In this document: piece after piece, positions 28,500 through 42,002 of the stretch
How the letters are laid out: the number at the start of each line of letters is the position of its first letter
Numbering within the stretch: position 1 is the first letter of the stretch
Made by a program: the position numbers and the translations under genes
Notes under the pieces: generated by a model
Databases searched by the model: none
Told to the model about the DNA's origin: nothing
What the model saw: the letters and a program-made list of their open reading frames with translations, nothing else
Origin: Eleginops maclovinus
Taxonomy: Eukaryota; Chordata; Actinopteri; Perciformes; Eleginopidae
Direction of reading: 5' to 3'
Assembly (NCBI RefSeq): GCF_036324505.1
Contig: NC_086361.1
Location: 7,009,828-7,073,827 of the forward strand
DNA: 64,000 bases

Positions 28500-31400
28500 A
28501 CTCACGCACGCTTGGCTGGTCAGACGGATGACCTGCTTCGCTGACTGGGGACCTCAACATTCTGAGGTCAATTATGCTTCAATTCACTAAAACCAGTGAG
28601 AGAATGGTGCCATTCCATCCAAATTTCACTTCCTCCATCTGTTGAAGTTCAACATTTGACCTCCGCCTCGCCTCAGGTCAGCTCATATCTATGGATAAGA
28701 AGGAATGGATGGTCAGTCTAGAACAGAGGAATGAGCGGGAAGGCAATGAGAAAGAAAGGAGAGAAAAGGGAGAGGGAGTAGGCTCTAACTCATGCTTGTC
28801 CTCTGTGTGGGTGACACCATGATGAACGAAGGGGTCACCACCCGGGGGCAGGCCCGTCCAAAAGGAGCCGGCGATGTGACCCTTTACAAAAGAAGAAGTG
28901 AGTCCCCCAACGGTCACACGGATCAAAGAAGACAAAAGCCTGAGATGATAACTCAGCGCAGCAGTAGAGCGCATTATTATCAGAGACATGAGCTGCTGCG
29001 GTAGTAAATTTAACTGAGGCAGGAGGGTGGGAGGAGAAAAAAAATCTGAAAACTAAAAAGTAAAGCTCTGACTCGCCCTAATCTGATTTGCCATATGCAA
29101 CATTTTCTCTTTATCTGATTCGCTCCGTGAGGTGTTTTCTCTTTCTGTGGGAGCCCGTCTTTATCCAAATGATGTGGTCTTTGGTGAGGCCTGGCCTATT
29201 CATGGGAACCCCATGTGCTGTGTGCCCACCATTGAGGTGCAGAGCAGCATGGCCACAAAGGATGGCAGCGTTTCAGAGTTCTTTCCTTACAGTTAAAGTC
29301 TCTGTTCAGAACAAAGTTTACATTTAAATCACAGAGCCAGAAAATCCACACAGTTAAATGAATAAAATGTTGAATGTTATCTGAATGCTGAAATGTAAGT
29401 ATGTGTTTCTATTAGTAGTCTATAAACAAAAAAAAGTATTACTTTGACTTCATGTTCATGGAAGTAAATACTTTCTGTTATGAATGCCAATGAGATGTGA
29501 ACATATTCCAATAATGGGCAAAACTTTGCAACAAAGTTTTCTAGGTGTTGAAAACCTGTGTTAAAACAAGTGTTCTCTGTTATCTATTTCAAACTAAAAT
29601 AATTGCTCCATTTTTCTGACAAAAACTCAAACAGGCAGTGATGCTGGTCTTAAAAGAGGCCTGGAGGCCAGACCTCATCTGGTGTGCACTTGTCTTTAGA
29701 TACTGCCACCACACAGGCTATTTGGAAAAAAGACCTGCACTGTTAAAAAGCAAAAAAAGGTTGTAAATAATTAAATGTACAACAGTCAATCAACTCAAAG
29801 CTAAAAGACATGAAGACAAAAGCAAAGTAGTACCCAGTGTTTGGACCCTTTGCGGCCTAAAATCTGGATCAAGAATTAATGCAAAAGCAGGAGATAAAGT
29901 CCCTCTCAGCCACAGAGGACTCATCCTTACGTGTGTGGCAGACATCCTCTCCCCTCATCCTTCCATCAGGTCTTGGTCGAGTTTTGGTTGTATCGCTGTC
30001 TGACTGCACTTGTCCTACTTCTCCATCTCTTCTTCTCGCCGTCTCTGCCTCCACTGATCCTGCGTCCTTCTTCCTTCTCTTCTTCAACCCTTTCTGTCCG
30101 TCCCTCCCTCTGCCTTTACATTTCCTTCGCCCTCTCTCCCAATTTCCCCGCCCTCTCTCTCTCTCTCTCTCTTTCTCTCTCCTCTCTCATTCCATGTTGC
30201 TTGCCCCTTCCTCTCCTCATTTCATGCAGCGCTGGGGTTACCTAAGAGACTGGGCCTCAATGGAGAAAATCTCCTTTGGTACAATGAACTGGGCGAGAGG
30301 CAGGGGGGGAGGGAGAAAAGGGGGGGGAACAGGGTAGCATGAGGGGGTGTTGGACACAGGAGGGGTGAGGGGGGGAGTGAAAGTAGAGGGAAATATATAG
30401 AGGGATGCAGATGCATTCAGGGATAGGATACGAAATCCCCAAAAATTGAATAAGTGGCTTCGCTTGTGTGGTTTGGCGTCAATGGTCAGTCTGTTGGCGG
30501 TTGGTGCCCCCCCCCCCCCCACAAGTGCTACCCAGTCAGCCCAGGTGGTTTAGCTGAAACATTTTTCATGGATCCTCAATTTGATTGAAAAATGAAAGTT
30601 CCACATGTTTTTTATGCTTAGGACAAAGTTGAAGGCCATCGTTGGAGACCTCCGTTGCGTCAGTGGTCGCCATTTTGTTTGTTTACTTGTTTGTTTGCTC
30701 TCTGCAGGGACAGCGAGATTAGACCCCGAGGTCTCTTTACAAAGACAAGTGTGTTTCAAGCAGTGTTAACCCTCTCTTCCTCTGCACAGACCCCATTCGA
30801 CTGAGTAATTACACTATCCGCCTTTAATCTATTCACAGTGTCTCTCCGAGAGGTGTTCCCCAAAGAAGGAGACAAAGCACATGCAACCTTGTTTAGAGGT
30901 TAGTTACTGATTAGCACCAAAACTGTTGCAGTTCATTTTCCTGCTGCACCTTATTGAGCTTCTCAACGATGCCATTCAGTTTGTCGTTTGTCTCCGAGTT
31001 AGCAAACAGTTCCCCTGCTGCTCAGCTCTGTGTCTTTACAACTCTCTCCCCCAGCCCCTCTTCTCATCAGAGGATGTGAGAAAACAATAGGGCTAATAAA
31101 AGAAGCAGAGAGATAATTACAGCACGGTGATGAAGTAAGCGCTCCTACGCCCCGGACCATAAATACCAGCAGTGTGAAATGGGATATGTGGGTGACTTTG
31201 GGGTGTCTTTATCTGCTTTTCTCTGCCAACAACGGCAATTTATTCTTAATACCATGTTTGTGCCGTGTACATGCCAGGGTGAATCTGGGATCTTGGATGT
31301 AATGACTCTATCAGGCCCTGATACCGAGAGGCCCCTGCTGAGGGAATGCATCCAAAGGGATTGGGGTGAATGCGGCACAGGAGGTGTCAAAGTTGGATTG

Positions 31401-33360
31401 GGGGTGCAGGGTGTGTGTGTCCAAGTATGTGTGTGAGACAGGGGAAGGAAGGGGGGGGGGCGCTTAGGGCAGATTGTGCATGGTACTCACCCTTTTGCGG
31501 GCAGGGCTGAATGAAGTTATTTCCAGGCCCCTGTCCATCTGTTACCGTGGCAGCAGCAGTGACCAAGGTGTTGCCATGGCGAGGTGGACACAAAAAGGCG
31601 TGGCGTGGGAACGGGTCCAGGGGTCAGGAGTGAGGGTCAGGGGGTCAGGGGTCACAACCAGCTGGACAGCACACAAGAGGAGGCCGGGTGAGAAAAGAAG
31701 GAGGGAAGGTTTGGTTTTCTTTCACTTTTTGGCCCTTTCTTCTCTGGGGTTTTTTCTCGGGTGGGAGACGTCCGAAAAGTGGAAACCACTGGACATTAAC
31801 ATTGAACTGGGGCGGTAAGATGAAAAAGAAAGGGGGGGGGCTGTAGAAGGTGAAGGGGAGTGAGAAGGGCCATGGGGTTCACACACTCGCCGGCATTACG
31901 CCTCATACCTACTGGTGTCTAATCGCGCATAGCATTTGACAGGCAATTGACTCTGTTCAATGTACGCGCAAATGCCACTTTTGAAAGGTTGTGGACGACT
32001 GTGTGTGCGTGTGTCTGTGTGGCCGTGGCCTGCACTTCAGCCAAATAGGTGACAAAAAACAAAAGGGCATTCAACAACTTTTCATTCTGGTCATTTCAAG
32101 CTCAAAACTGCTCGCAGACAATAAGACAAAGTGAAGGCGGCTAATGAATAAAGATTTCGCTCAGCATGGGAAAGCACATTTACCATAATGTCGAAAAATT
32201 ATATTTTTATCTAGAACTTCTGTATCATACATCTTGTGTCAAAAGCTGTCCAGGAAATAGGCTTTGAACCTTGTGATCTCTTATAATTGTTTGGTGTTAC
32301 AAACAATTAGTTTGAGATTTGAAAGCCAACATAGGCAAAGTTGAAATACCAAATAAGTTATTTAAAAATGATCAAAGTAAAAAATAACAACATTTAGTTT
32401 TTTTTTCTTCTTAAAACCACTAATCTACACAGCTTAAAGCTCTTAAAGTCCTGCTTCATTGGCAGAAATAAAGTTTGTTTTACAATGCTTAATAGGAGAA
32501 AACAGTGATTCCATGGGGACGTGTAAAAAAATGTATAAAGACATATAGGTTACTTACACAGAGGATGCTTGTGATTAACAATAAGTTAGAATAAAGTTTT
32601 ATCCACAATATTACAAGTTTGGCTTTCATGATAAAGCTGATATCTTTCTATGATCACCAACAAATAATCTACCAGTAAGAGCTGAGGTGTTTAAACCCAC
32701 AACATTCAAGATATGACAGTGTCACTATTTAAAGTTTGCATACTGTATCGTAAAAAGTGAGATGTTAATTTTTATCAGAAAAAAGAAGATTCAAACTGCT
32801 ATATAAATACTGTGGAAGTTATGAAACACTCACTCCATGGAGAAAAAAAACAGCATGCATTAAGCGTTCTGTCAGGACTATCTTACATTAATGATGTCAC
32901 AACCAGTGATGTCATAATAACAGAAATGTTGTAGTCAATACCAAAAAGAAAGAAATTCCCCTGCTGCTAACTTTTCCTCTGCCAATTTCAACACAGATTT
33001 GTTTTTCACAATTTAGAATTATAAGGACAAAAAGTGTACGTTTCCTAAAAGTGTGTATAGTAATTTTACTGCGCACCATTTTCAATCATCCCTGGGAAGC
33101 CCTTTTGGTACTAGAGGTTATAACAATACCTGTGATACTGCAACAACAAAAAAGAGTACCTTCAAGTGAAATCTCTGGTCACAACTATATAATATACAGA
33201 TCATTTCAGTTTTTGTGTCCCAGTTTATTTTCACTTCGTAAAGTCACTCTAGTACAGGACTGCAATCTGGCACAAACTGGACTGTCTGTAAATTTGGAGC
33301 ACATGCAATAATGGAGCATGTGGAGCAACCGTAATGCACCCAGTGTGAAAAAAACAAAGT
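28500..33360. other. intergenic region, possible conserved non-coding elements
   Basis: No protein gene was recognised. Pyrimidine and purine tracts occur at 30060-30210 and 30300-30400, and a run of 14 C lies at 30507-30520. Blocks around 30760-30870, 31080-31340 and 31890-31980 have even composition and homeobox-type AT cores, such as GAGTAATTAC. They look less repetitive than their surroundings and may be regulatory, for example for mir-219. This is an impression, not a measured conservation. Confidence 0.3.
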
Positions 33361-33361
33361 G

Positions 33362-33951
33362 ATACTTCAAACATTATAAATCAAATCAAATCTAAATGTG
33401 TTATCGCCCCAAATCACAAAAACATGCCTCAAAGTGTTGAACAAAGCAAACAAAAGCAAAGACAAAGACAAAATACAAATATCATAGCACAACAATTATA
33501 AAAACAACATAGTGCCAATAGTGCCATTTGATAATAGCATGTGTAAAACCAGACAGAAATGATGCGCATGAAGATGGAAACTAGGTGATGGAAACTAAGT
33601 GACAAGGACGACAGATGGGAAGAGATGTGTTTTTTAAGGAATCACCGGAATTAGCCTCTCGGATCTGAATGGGAAGACGAGTCCAAAGAAGAGGTGCTCG
33701 GAAGGAAAAGGCTCTGCCGCCTACTGATGATTTGTGAATTCTGGGGATGGAGAGACTGGCATTATGGGATTGTGGGAGTCTATAGATATACGCGGGGTAA
33801 TTAATGATGATAAATAGGGAGGTGTTAGTCCATGTAAGATTTCAAAGGTTAACAGTAAAATCTTGAAGTCTGATCTCGTGTGAATCGGGAGCCCAATGCA
33901 ATGAAATGAGAACAGGGGTGATATGATCAAATGTTCTGATTCTATCCTCAT
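33362..33951 (-). mobile_element. LINE 3' fragment (reverse transcriptase C-terminal remnant)
   Basis: On the minus strand the frame contains RSDFKILLLTFEILHGLTPP, a block typical of the end of fish LINE reverse transcriptase ORFs (R-x-DFKILLLTYKxLHGLxPxYL). After the ORF ends, the sequence reaches GATTTGGGGC and then a short TTTGATTTGATT tail near 33365, as at the 3' end of such LINEs. The 5' part is missing, as expected for a truncated insertion. The clade was not resolved. Confidence 0.7.
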
Positions 33952-33959
33952 ATCCTATA

Positions 33960-36900
33960 GCATGTAAACATGTTGTATGTTATGAAGTATGAACGTGAAA
34001 ATTAGTACAATATGGGGTCCTTGTTATTAAGGGAGAATAATAATTCATATATGAGACTAAAACAGCCAAGGTTCCAGAAAAGATCTTACATGTTTTGTGT
34101 TGGCGTACAAGCTGCACTAGTGTCCAATGGGTTATCTAGGTGGAATGCTGTCACCTGTTCAAACTGATCAAACTCAAGCTATTAGCCCTAAACATTACTT
34201 GTAATCTAATTTCTCTCTTAATATGTGTACTGTAAAGTGAAAATCTTCTTGGCAATAAACCATTTTCTGATTCTGACGTTGTGCAGGCCAGCTGAGTTGT
34301 CAAATGTTAAAGATCTATAAAGAAAACGTCAAAAAATGTGAGAGTTTTGCCTTTTTTAAAATAAAAGATACTTTCTGTATATGCTATTCATATTACAGAT
34401 GCAAACTGCAAAAAACTGCATCATGAAATACGCTCCAAACTTTAAAAATTGTGAGGTGAAGCTTCAAGAAAGACAGATTTAGTGGCTGAAGTTCTGCGGA
34501 TCTACAGCAGCAGTAGAGATTGAAATGTCCACCTGCTCCGTAGCGAACAGAATAAGACAGCAAAACCTTGAGCCGCATCAGTGGATAACACATTATGACA
34601 ACGTGGATAAGAAGTCGCTTACAATGCCATTACACACACTAGAACACACACACACACACATGCACAGAGTAAATACACAGGGCCTCTTTAGACTTTAATA
34701 GTTGCGGGGATCCATACTCCTCCACAGAGCACAGTAATAGGATTAGGAGCAGCCTTGGGAGGACATGGCAGGCCAAGTCCAACGCTCCGTTTGACACCTT
34801 TTGTCCTCGAGCCCTGAGATGCAGATCACAGCAATAGGATGAGGGACAAAGGCTTTTGAACATTGTGTTGTAGCTACAAATATATCCTGATGGGAGAACG
34901 CTGAGCTCCTGGTTCCACAGCGGATAAAACGCACTGACAGCAATTTTGACAACTCAATCAATTTTGAAGATGATATAATGTGTCTTGAAAATCAATGAAA
35001 TGTCCTCCTAACTTTAGTAAAGCAACATCCTCCAATGTTTACACATTTGTTTACATATTTCTAAAACCCCCAAAAATTGGAGGGAAAATGTTATAAATCT
35101 TCACAATACAAAGGTTATATAATGATACTGATTGTAAATTTAAAGAGTATATTTAATATGATGTTACTTTTTATTCCATAGCTAAATTCTTAGTTTTCAA
35201 ATGTATTTTATCTTCTGATGTTTTGTCAGTTTTAATACGTCAATTCCTGTTCCTTTGTATGCATATTAACATGGATAGGATGTGTCTTGTTGCGATGTTG
35301 AGGTTGAAACTGTTGTTCAATAAACTAAAAAACATCTCTATGATATTGGCCATTTTTCAATTAGATGCATTTGCTTACATGCACAGGAAACGGAACGGAT
35401 AAGTTAAAACTTTTCACAAATAAGTGTAGTAAATACTCAATAGTTGTTGGTAAAATAATGAATGTACTCTTTCAAGGACAGAGGAGCACATGATAACGAG
35501 GGCCCAAGTGTATAACAGTGTATATGACAAGATGTATGATTACCTAGAAGAGACTAGGTAATGTGTAATACCCTCTCTTGTATATAAGCATGTGAAGGAC
35601 ACTGGTCGAGGATAATAAATACATGTATCTTGTTTTAAAACTCAAGCCGGTGACGAGTGAGATTTTTCTAATAGTTGTTTCACCACCAGTTTAAAATCTG
35701 GTTAACTCTCAACTGAGCAGATATCTCTGAGATGACCTGTGATTTTATTGTTGAATATGTATTTAAAACCATTTCATTTATGTAACATTATCTTTGATTT
35801 TAAATTGACAAAAAGAAGCCTTCTTTTTCTCATTGTAAAGAGATAAAGGGCATGCATCATCCTTTTAGTTATTTCATATTTGAATGGTCTTATATTGAAA
35901 TGCAGGAGGTTCTGTTGCAGTGAGAGCAGCAGCTCATCCTTGGTTTCAGCAATTATTGGCATTCCCAACGATCTCCTCACATCCCGTGCCATGACGAGGT
36001 GACAGAGATTCTCTGTCCTCTCCCCTGCCACTGCACTCCGGGAGAACGACCAAAAGCAGTTTTACGACCAAGAGCTGCTGACCCTCACTTCCTGCCAAGA
36101 ATTAGTGAGACGAGGTTCAAAGTGATCATAGGCACACATACCAACACCAAGTGCAACGAGGAACGCACATGAACCCTGGCACACAGGTTTTAAGATTTAG
36201 TGTCAGGTGCATTAACATTAAAACACTCAATGCTTTAACGTTACGGTTAAAGATCTTTCTAAAACGCTGATGTTGAATTCATTTGGATGCCTGGATGTGA
36301 ATGAAAAATTTCACTAAAGGACAGCCTACAGGTGGATGTAACAAGTCCATGTCTGTTATCTGGGAGCTGTCCAAAGGCATTCTGTGAAACATACAGGTGA
36401 ACTTGAAATATTTAGGGGGAAAGTGAGTTGAACAGTTACAGCACCTATCACAAAGCAGACCTACAGTAAAGCACGGGGCTTCTCCTTTAAAAAGAAAAAA
36501 AGAGCACAACATTTCAAGCGAATGAAATTGCTTGATGTCAACCCAACGACAGAGGAGAATAAAGATAAATCACTGTGCTGAGTAGAGAAATAATTTAGGA
36601 CCGATGTGTGCACACTCACATTACAAAAAGACATTCAATGAGAGAAAACCACAATCCTTAACGACTCAGTTACACCAAGTTGCAAACCACATAAGGACAG
36701 GATGTCTGAATTGTTTCAAGCTTTTCTTTTTTTCACATAAAAAATACTTTGTTGTTGCTCAATACCTTGTTTGTATATTACTTCCTACTTAATTTAGTAG
36801 TCTGAGACACTTGCAATAAGCAATTAACTAATTATAGCGAACAGTTGCGCAGTTTGATTTGGTAGTAAATAAATCAACTGCTCTATGCAAGGTGCTATAG

Positions 36901-37570
36901 AAAATAAGTTGTGTTTGATAAGTTAAAGCTTAGCACTTAAAAGGTCTGGGGTGCTGGAGGAGCGCAGCAAACAACAGCAAAAGTATGCTCACATCACACT
37001 CTTATGGAGAAATCATTTTTAGATTATTACCTTTTGCAATACATCTTTTATTATTTCTGCCAAATGTTGGTTCAGTGCTAACATACATGAACTACAGTTT
37101 TCTGTAAGAATCACATTTGATAAATGGGATGCTTTAAACTCAAATAGAAAAATGAAGAGCACTTGGTATTGCTTGAAATGGATATATATGAAAACATTTG
37201 ACGTTTCACATATGCACTCTATCAAACATTTATCAAATAAGTGTCTTAAAAAGTTCTGTAAAAAAGTTTCTACAAGAAAATCAAGACACAGTGCACTTTG
37301 CTTGAATAGTGTATTCCACACATGCCAACATACTTGTGTAAATTAAACTTTATACACTAACATTTCAAGAGCAAATTGTGGTGAGGCTCAATGCATGTTG
37401 CTTTAAACTTCTTGACATACTTGCTCTCTCTTCCCAGCCCTGAAAGAGATCCTGTTGAATCAATAAGAGCGATAAAAAAGGAGGGAAATGGCACGATGTG
37501 ATTACAATAGGAAAGCACCAGAGAAAGGCAAACCTTCACTTTCGAAGCAACCCATGACTTTTCAAGAAAA
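33960..37570. other. intergenic, no gene recognised
   Basis: AT-rich sequence with short frames. At 34846-34867 there are two inverted SOX-like words (ACAAAGG and CATTGTG). A stretch at 35480-35670 has a TATA-like TATATAAG and AATAAA in an order that recalls a solo LTR, but no terminal repeats were confirmed. Nothing else is supported. Confidence 0.35.
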
Positions 37571-37578
37571 AGGTTGTA

Positions 37579-37680
<102 letters not shown>

Positions 37681-37929
37681 CTGTGAGAAAGTATGAAGAA
37701 AAAGAGGTGCATGTGATTATTGGACAAGGGCCGGACAGGGGCCACGCAGGGCGGCCTGCAGACGGACCCAGAGAAAGGGACATTTACCTTGAACTCCAAT
37801 CGTCCCATCTCTGGGGCGGGGTCAGGTATTGTAGCGGGGTCTGACAGGGTCAGGAGGGGACAAGAGGGGGAGCAGGGACAGAGAGTACCCCTGGGGCCGT
37901 GGTGCGCTGCCCCTGTGGGGGGCCAGAGA

Positions 37930-38150
37930 ATGTGGGGGCAGGGGGAGGGAGAGTAAGTATTGGCAGATTTTCATGGGGTGCAGATGCTCAATATGCAGAT
38001 GTCTAATCGAATTGTGCAACGATGAATTGGTTCCCTCTCCTAATTTGCATCAGAACAATCCCTGGCAGTGGCTCAGGGGTCAGCGGAGCTCCCCCGGACA
38101 AAATGAGCAGCCGGCTGCAGACGCCCCTGAGGACGTGTGAACTTGAAGTA
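37930..38150. other. candidate conserved non-coding element
   Basis: A compact block is rich in transcription-factor-like words, including an octamer-type CTAATTTGCAT, ATATGCAGAT and CTAATCGAATTG. It sits between repeat-rich stretches and has no coding frame of note. I infer a regulatory element from word content alone. Confidence 0.25.
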
Positions 38151-38898
38151 GACTTTACTCAATGACAAGATTATTGATTGATTCAAATTTCTGTCTGTCT
38201 GTCTGGGAGTGCATGTGACATCTGTCATTCCAGTGAAGATGTCGTTTCTCAAAGTATGAAATGGAAAAAGCGTTTATGGTTCTTTGGTGTTTGGCCATCA
38301 CTACACTGACCAATATTAGTGAGTGAACAGGGTTTGGCCAAAACAAACACTCGGATGCTGCCATATTATTGAGATCATGTTCTAATATGCTGAGTGTAAA
38401 GTTCCAGATATAAGTGTTTCAGGTCACAAAAAACTAACTCAAACCCGGACAGGTTGAAGAGAAATAGGCTTGTGTTATGGTTGATTTTTGTCCTCAAACA
38501 AAAAGGCGGGTCTCCATTTTTTTGTTCTTGTTTAAGCAAAATACATTAAAAAAAAGCCCCACAACCAGCATGATTTTGTAGTCCTTTCCTTGAGCAGTCA
38601 TCTCAGAAACAGACGCTCTAGAAGACACAAGACCCTCGAGCAGACTGATGTAACAATAACAAAAACCAGAGAGCAGCCCTTTCAAATGAATGCTGGAAAC
38701 CTTCTCTAAAAAGAGAGCCTCAAAGATACAACTTCTCTGTAATCATATTAATGAAGTTAAAGCAATGAAGAACACAGCAGAGTGCTGGAGAGGAGGCAGG
38801 AAAGAGTTTCATTTGAAATGTTGAAACACCAATGGGCTGATGTACTTTTCAGATGTGATTTAGAGTTGGAGCAAACACATATACTGTATACCTACCAC

Positions 38899-39235
38899 TG
38901 TCACAGGGTGAGTGCAAGGCAGGACCCAAACGCAGAAAACTGGACAGACAGGAAGAATGTAGGGATTCATTGCAAGGGTCATCGTAGCTTAATAGCTTAA
39001 CAACTAATATCAAGAAGCAACAAAGAACATGACTATCTGACAGGGAGTGAGTGGAAAAGGCATGGTTTTTATCTGCAGGGTGGATGAGAAAAGTGGGAAC
39101 AAGTGAGCAGGTGGGTGGAGAAGGTCAGGTGACTCAGACTGGAGGGAAAGCAAAATGGGCAACAGGTAAAGAAGGGCGATAATTGGGGGGGGGGGGGGGG
39201 CCCTGAAGCGAGAGACAGAAAGGCATGATGTGACA
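38899..39235. mobile_element. possible MITE with short TGTCACA ends
   Basis: TGTCACA at 38899 and TGTGACA ending at 39235 bracket 337 bp. The interior resembles common fish repeats (AGGACCCAAACGCAGAAAAC) and includes a 16-G run at 39185-39200. No clear target duplication was found, so the limits and class are uncertain. Confidence 0.35.
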
Positions 39236-39964
39236 AACGTTGTTTAACCAACCAACAACAACCTGCATCAATTAAAACAATTACTTATATTTACAATGTG
39301 AAAATAAAATACAGTTGCAATCAGTCTGCGTCTAGAGTGACACAACTTTGCAATTTCAATTCAATTGTTCAGTAGTTTCAGTAAATTGGTGTTGTGATTT
39401 GGTCATAGTGAGTTGCTAAAAACGGAAACGTTGACTTTGATTAAATCTATCTCAAGAAATTTCACACAACTGTATTAGATTAGTTGAACGCAATAATATT
39501 AAGTTGAACCTAATATTTTCTATTATTTTACTTAATATTGTGTAATAATCTATTTATATATTAAAATGGTTATCACACCCAACCCCCGTGGAGGGGCATG
39601 GAGTTTCAGCAGTTGGAAGCTAGAGTGAAGGGGTGAGGGCTTCTTTGAAGGATGTGTGAGGGTTTGCAGTTCGACTGTGACTGGGGAGAGAGTTACATTG
39701 AGACGGTTCTCGATTACATTTAAAAGGAATCTTGGGAATTGAAGCAAACTGAAAATGATAAATCTGGAAGTTGTAGGCTAGCTTAAACGATATGTTTTTG
39801 ATTCCATATCATATAGATGCAACTGTTTCTGATAGACAAACCATTTGCCTAGAATTAAATAGACTTAAAGGTTTTTGTGTTGATTTTGTTCTGAACTAGC
39901 TTCACCTCCTGGTCACTAAGTTCTCCACGATGACATACAAACAACATGCCTAAAATCATCCAAT

Positions 39965-40375
39965 AAGTCAAAGTCAAAAGTCAAAGTCAAATTTATTGTC
40001 AATCTTTCAGTTTGTGTGTATAGACAGAGATATCAAAATACTGTTTCCCAGAATCCTACAAATACATACATACAAAAGATATATACACTGCCCGGTCAAA
40101 AAGAAGGTCACAAGCCTGTGGGGGCAGTGCTATGATCTGGGGTTGCTGCAGTTGGTCTGGTCTAGGTTCAGCAACGTTATGTGCCCAAAGAATGAGGTCA
40201 GCTGACTACCTGAGTATACTGAATGACCAGGTTATTCCATCAATGGATTTTTTGTTCCCTGATGGCACGGGCATGTTCCAAGATGACAATGCCAGGATCC
40301 ATCGGGCTCAAATTGTGAAAGAGTGGTTCAGGGAGCATGAGACATCAATTTCACACATGGATTGGCCACATACAT
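39965..40375 (+). mobile_element. truncated Tc1-like transposase fragment
   Basis: The frame from about 40110 reads AMIWGCC, then [20 protein letters not shown], then [20 protein letters not shown] and HMDWP, which is the middle of a Tc1-family transposase around the second catalytic Asp. CACTGCCCGGTCAAAAAG at 40087 resembles a Tc1 terminal sequence but is joined directly to mid-ORF sequence. The copy is therefore internally deleted and lacks the 5' DNA-binding part and the final Glu motif. The adjoining GTCAAAGTCAAA repeats at 39965-40000 may be the tail of another retroelement. Confidence 0.7.
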
Positions 40376-41396
40376 ACACACCTGCTCACCGATTTATATA
40401 TATACACACGTATATATATACATACATCATCAACATAGACATATACAGCATATATTTACATATGAACACATAGAGGCATAAATAAAGGCACAATATATAC
40501 AAAATAACACTCACTGAACCATGCAATTGAGGAAAAACGTATAAATATGAATTATAAAAAGTTATATTGTTTAATTTCAATTTATAATGCAGTTCTGGAT
40601 CTTATATTACATGGACAACATGCTATTTGTAAAAATAAACCAGAAGGAAACAGTGTAATAATGCCAACCAAATGCTGGAGGTTCTAATTTCTCTGGCAGC
40701 TCTTTTCTCTGTGCTGACTTCCCTCACAGCAGCTCATATCAGGGTTATGTTGCTCTCTAGTGGTTACATGAGGATTGACATGCGCGTAAGCCCGGAGATT
40801 TAGTTCCTTTATTGTTATATTTTTGAGACCATGTAAAACGTTTTTCAGTGACCCTTTAAAAAAAGATACAGATTTACAGATTTGAGACTTGTTGTTTGTC
40901 TGTAAAATATTTACATTGACTGTCTGTTGCCTGTTTCTGTCAAATTCCACAAATACTCTTTGTCTCTGCTTGACTGCTTCTAAAGTCCCAATCCCATTTT
41001 ATAATGTTAGACGAGAACATTTGCCTGCTTCAATTCCTTTCCCAACGTAATCACTTAAGCTTGGTTCTTGCTCCTGCATGAATAACTGCTGTCAGACTTC
41101 AACAGCCTGTCTTCCAAGTAAAGAGACCTGGGTTGTGACAATGGTTTTAGAATGTACTGCAAGATTAGTCAGTGATTCAAGAAAACATTATGTGACTTCC
41201 ACCAATGTTTCAGTGATAAACTTCATCATGTATATTAAAAGTTGTAACACAAGAGGAAAAAAGGAAAATAAATAAATGCAAATTTAAAAGTTGGAAGTGT
41301 TTTATTTTACAATATTGATTCTACAATAAAATACAAAATATTTGGCCATCAAATATAGTACAAACATTTTCATTTAATACAATATTTACACCCCCC
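40376..41396. other. intergenic, nothing recognised
   Basis: AT-rich, with TATATACAT-type low-complexity sequence at 40390-40480. No gene is visible. A minus-strand AATAAA at 41301-41306 may serve the class I pseudogene. Confidence 0.45.
41301..41306 (-). terminator. candidate poly(A) signal of the MHC class I pseudogene
   Basis: AATAAA on the minus strand lies about 700 bases downstream of the last class I exon recognised, beyond the AC microsatellite. Its use is inferred from position only. Confidence 0.25.
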
Positions 41397-41541
<145 letters not shown>

Positions 41542-42002
41542 TGTATATACAGTAGGCTTTTGCCATTTTGCAAAACATTTCTCCAACAACTCCTGTTGCA
41601 GGACCCAAGATGTCCGTCTGATGACCTGGATGATGTCTCATCTTCACATGTTTGATGATCTCAAAATAGGAAAACAAATTCCACAAATAAAAATGTAATC
41701 TGTGAATACTATAACTCCACAACGAATAAACGAAAAGCATGTGTGAATATCTTTCTAAGAGTCAAACAATTTACAAAAACAGCCATGTTTAAGACAACAT
41801 AGATGTTTACAGTCCCGGTAGGAACATATCGAAGAAATTGGAACTTCATCGACCGAAGATTTACCCTCAGCTCCTGAAAGGTCAGAAACACACTGTTAGT
41901 CTATTCATCCTGCACTGAGCTTCCTTTAATAACAGCTGCAACACTTTGTTGCAAAGGATGGTCATTCTGAAAGCAAAACTAAGTATGGAAAGTTTTACTC
42001 AC

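Noticed and set aside
35460..35690. Possible solo LTR (TATATAAG followed by AATAAA)
   Set aside because: No clear TG...CA ends, target duplication or second copy could be found.
35774..36031. 85-codon minus-strand frame with a protein-like look (RDVRRSLGMPIIAETKDELL)
   Set aside because: No family recognised, no ATG start and no splice context; it may be an old transposon fragment, but that is unsupported.
40132..40473. A stand-alone gene from the 113-codon frame
   Set aside because: It is the middle of a Tc1 transposase joined to AT-rich low-complexity sequence.
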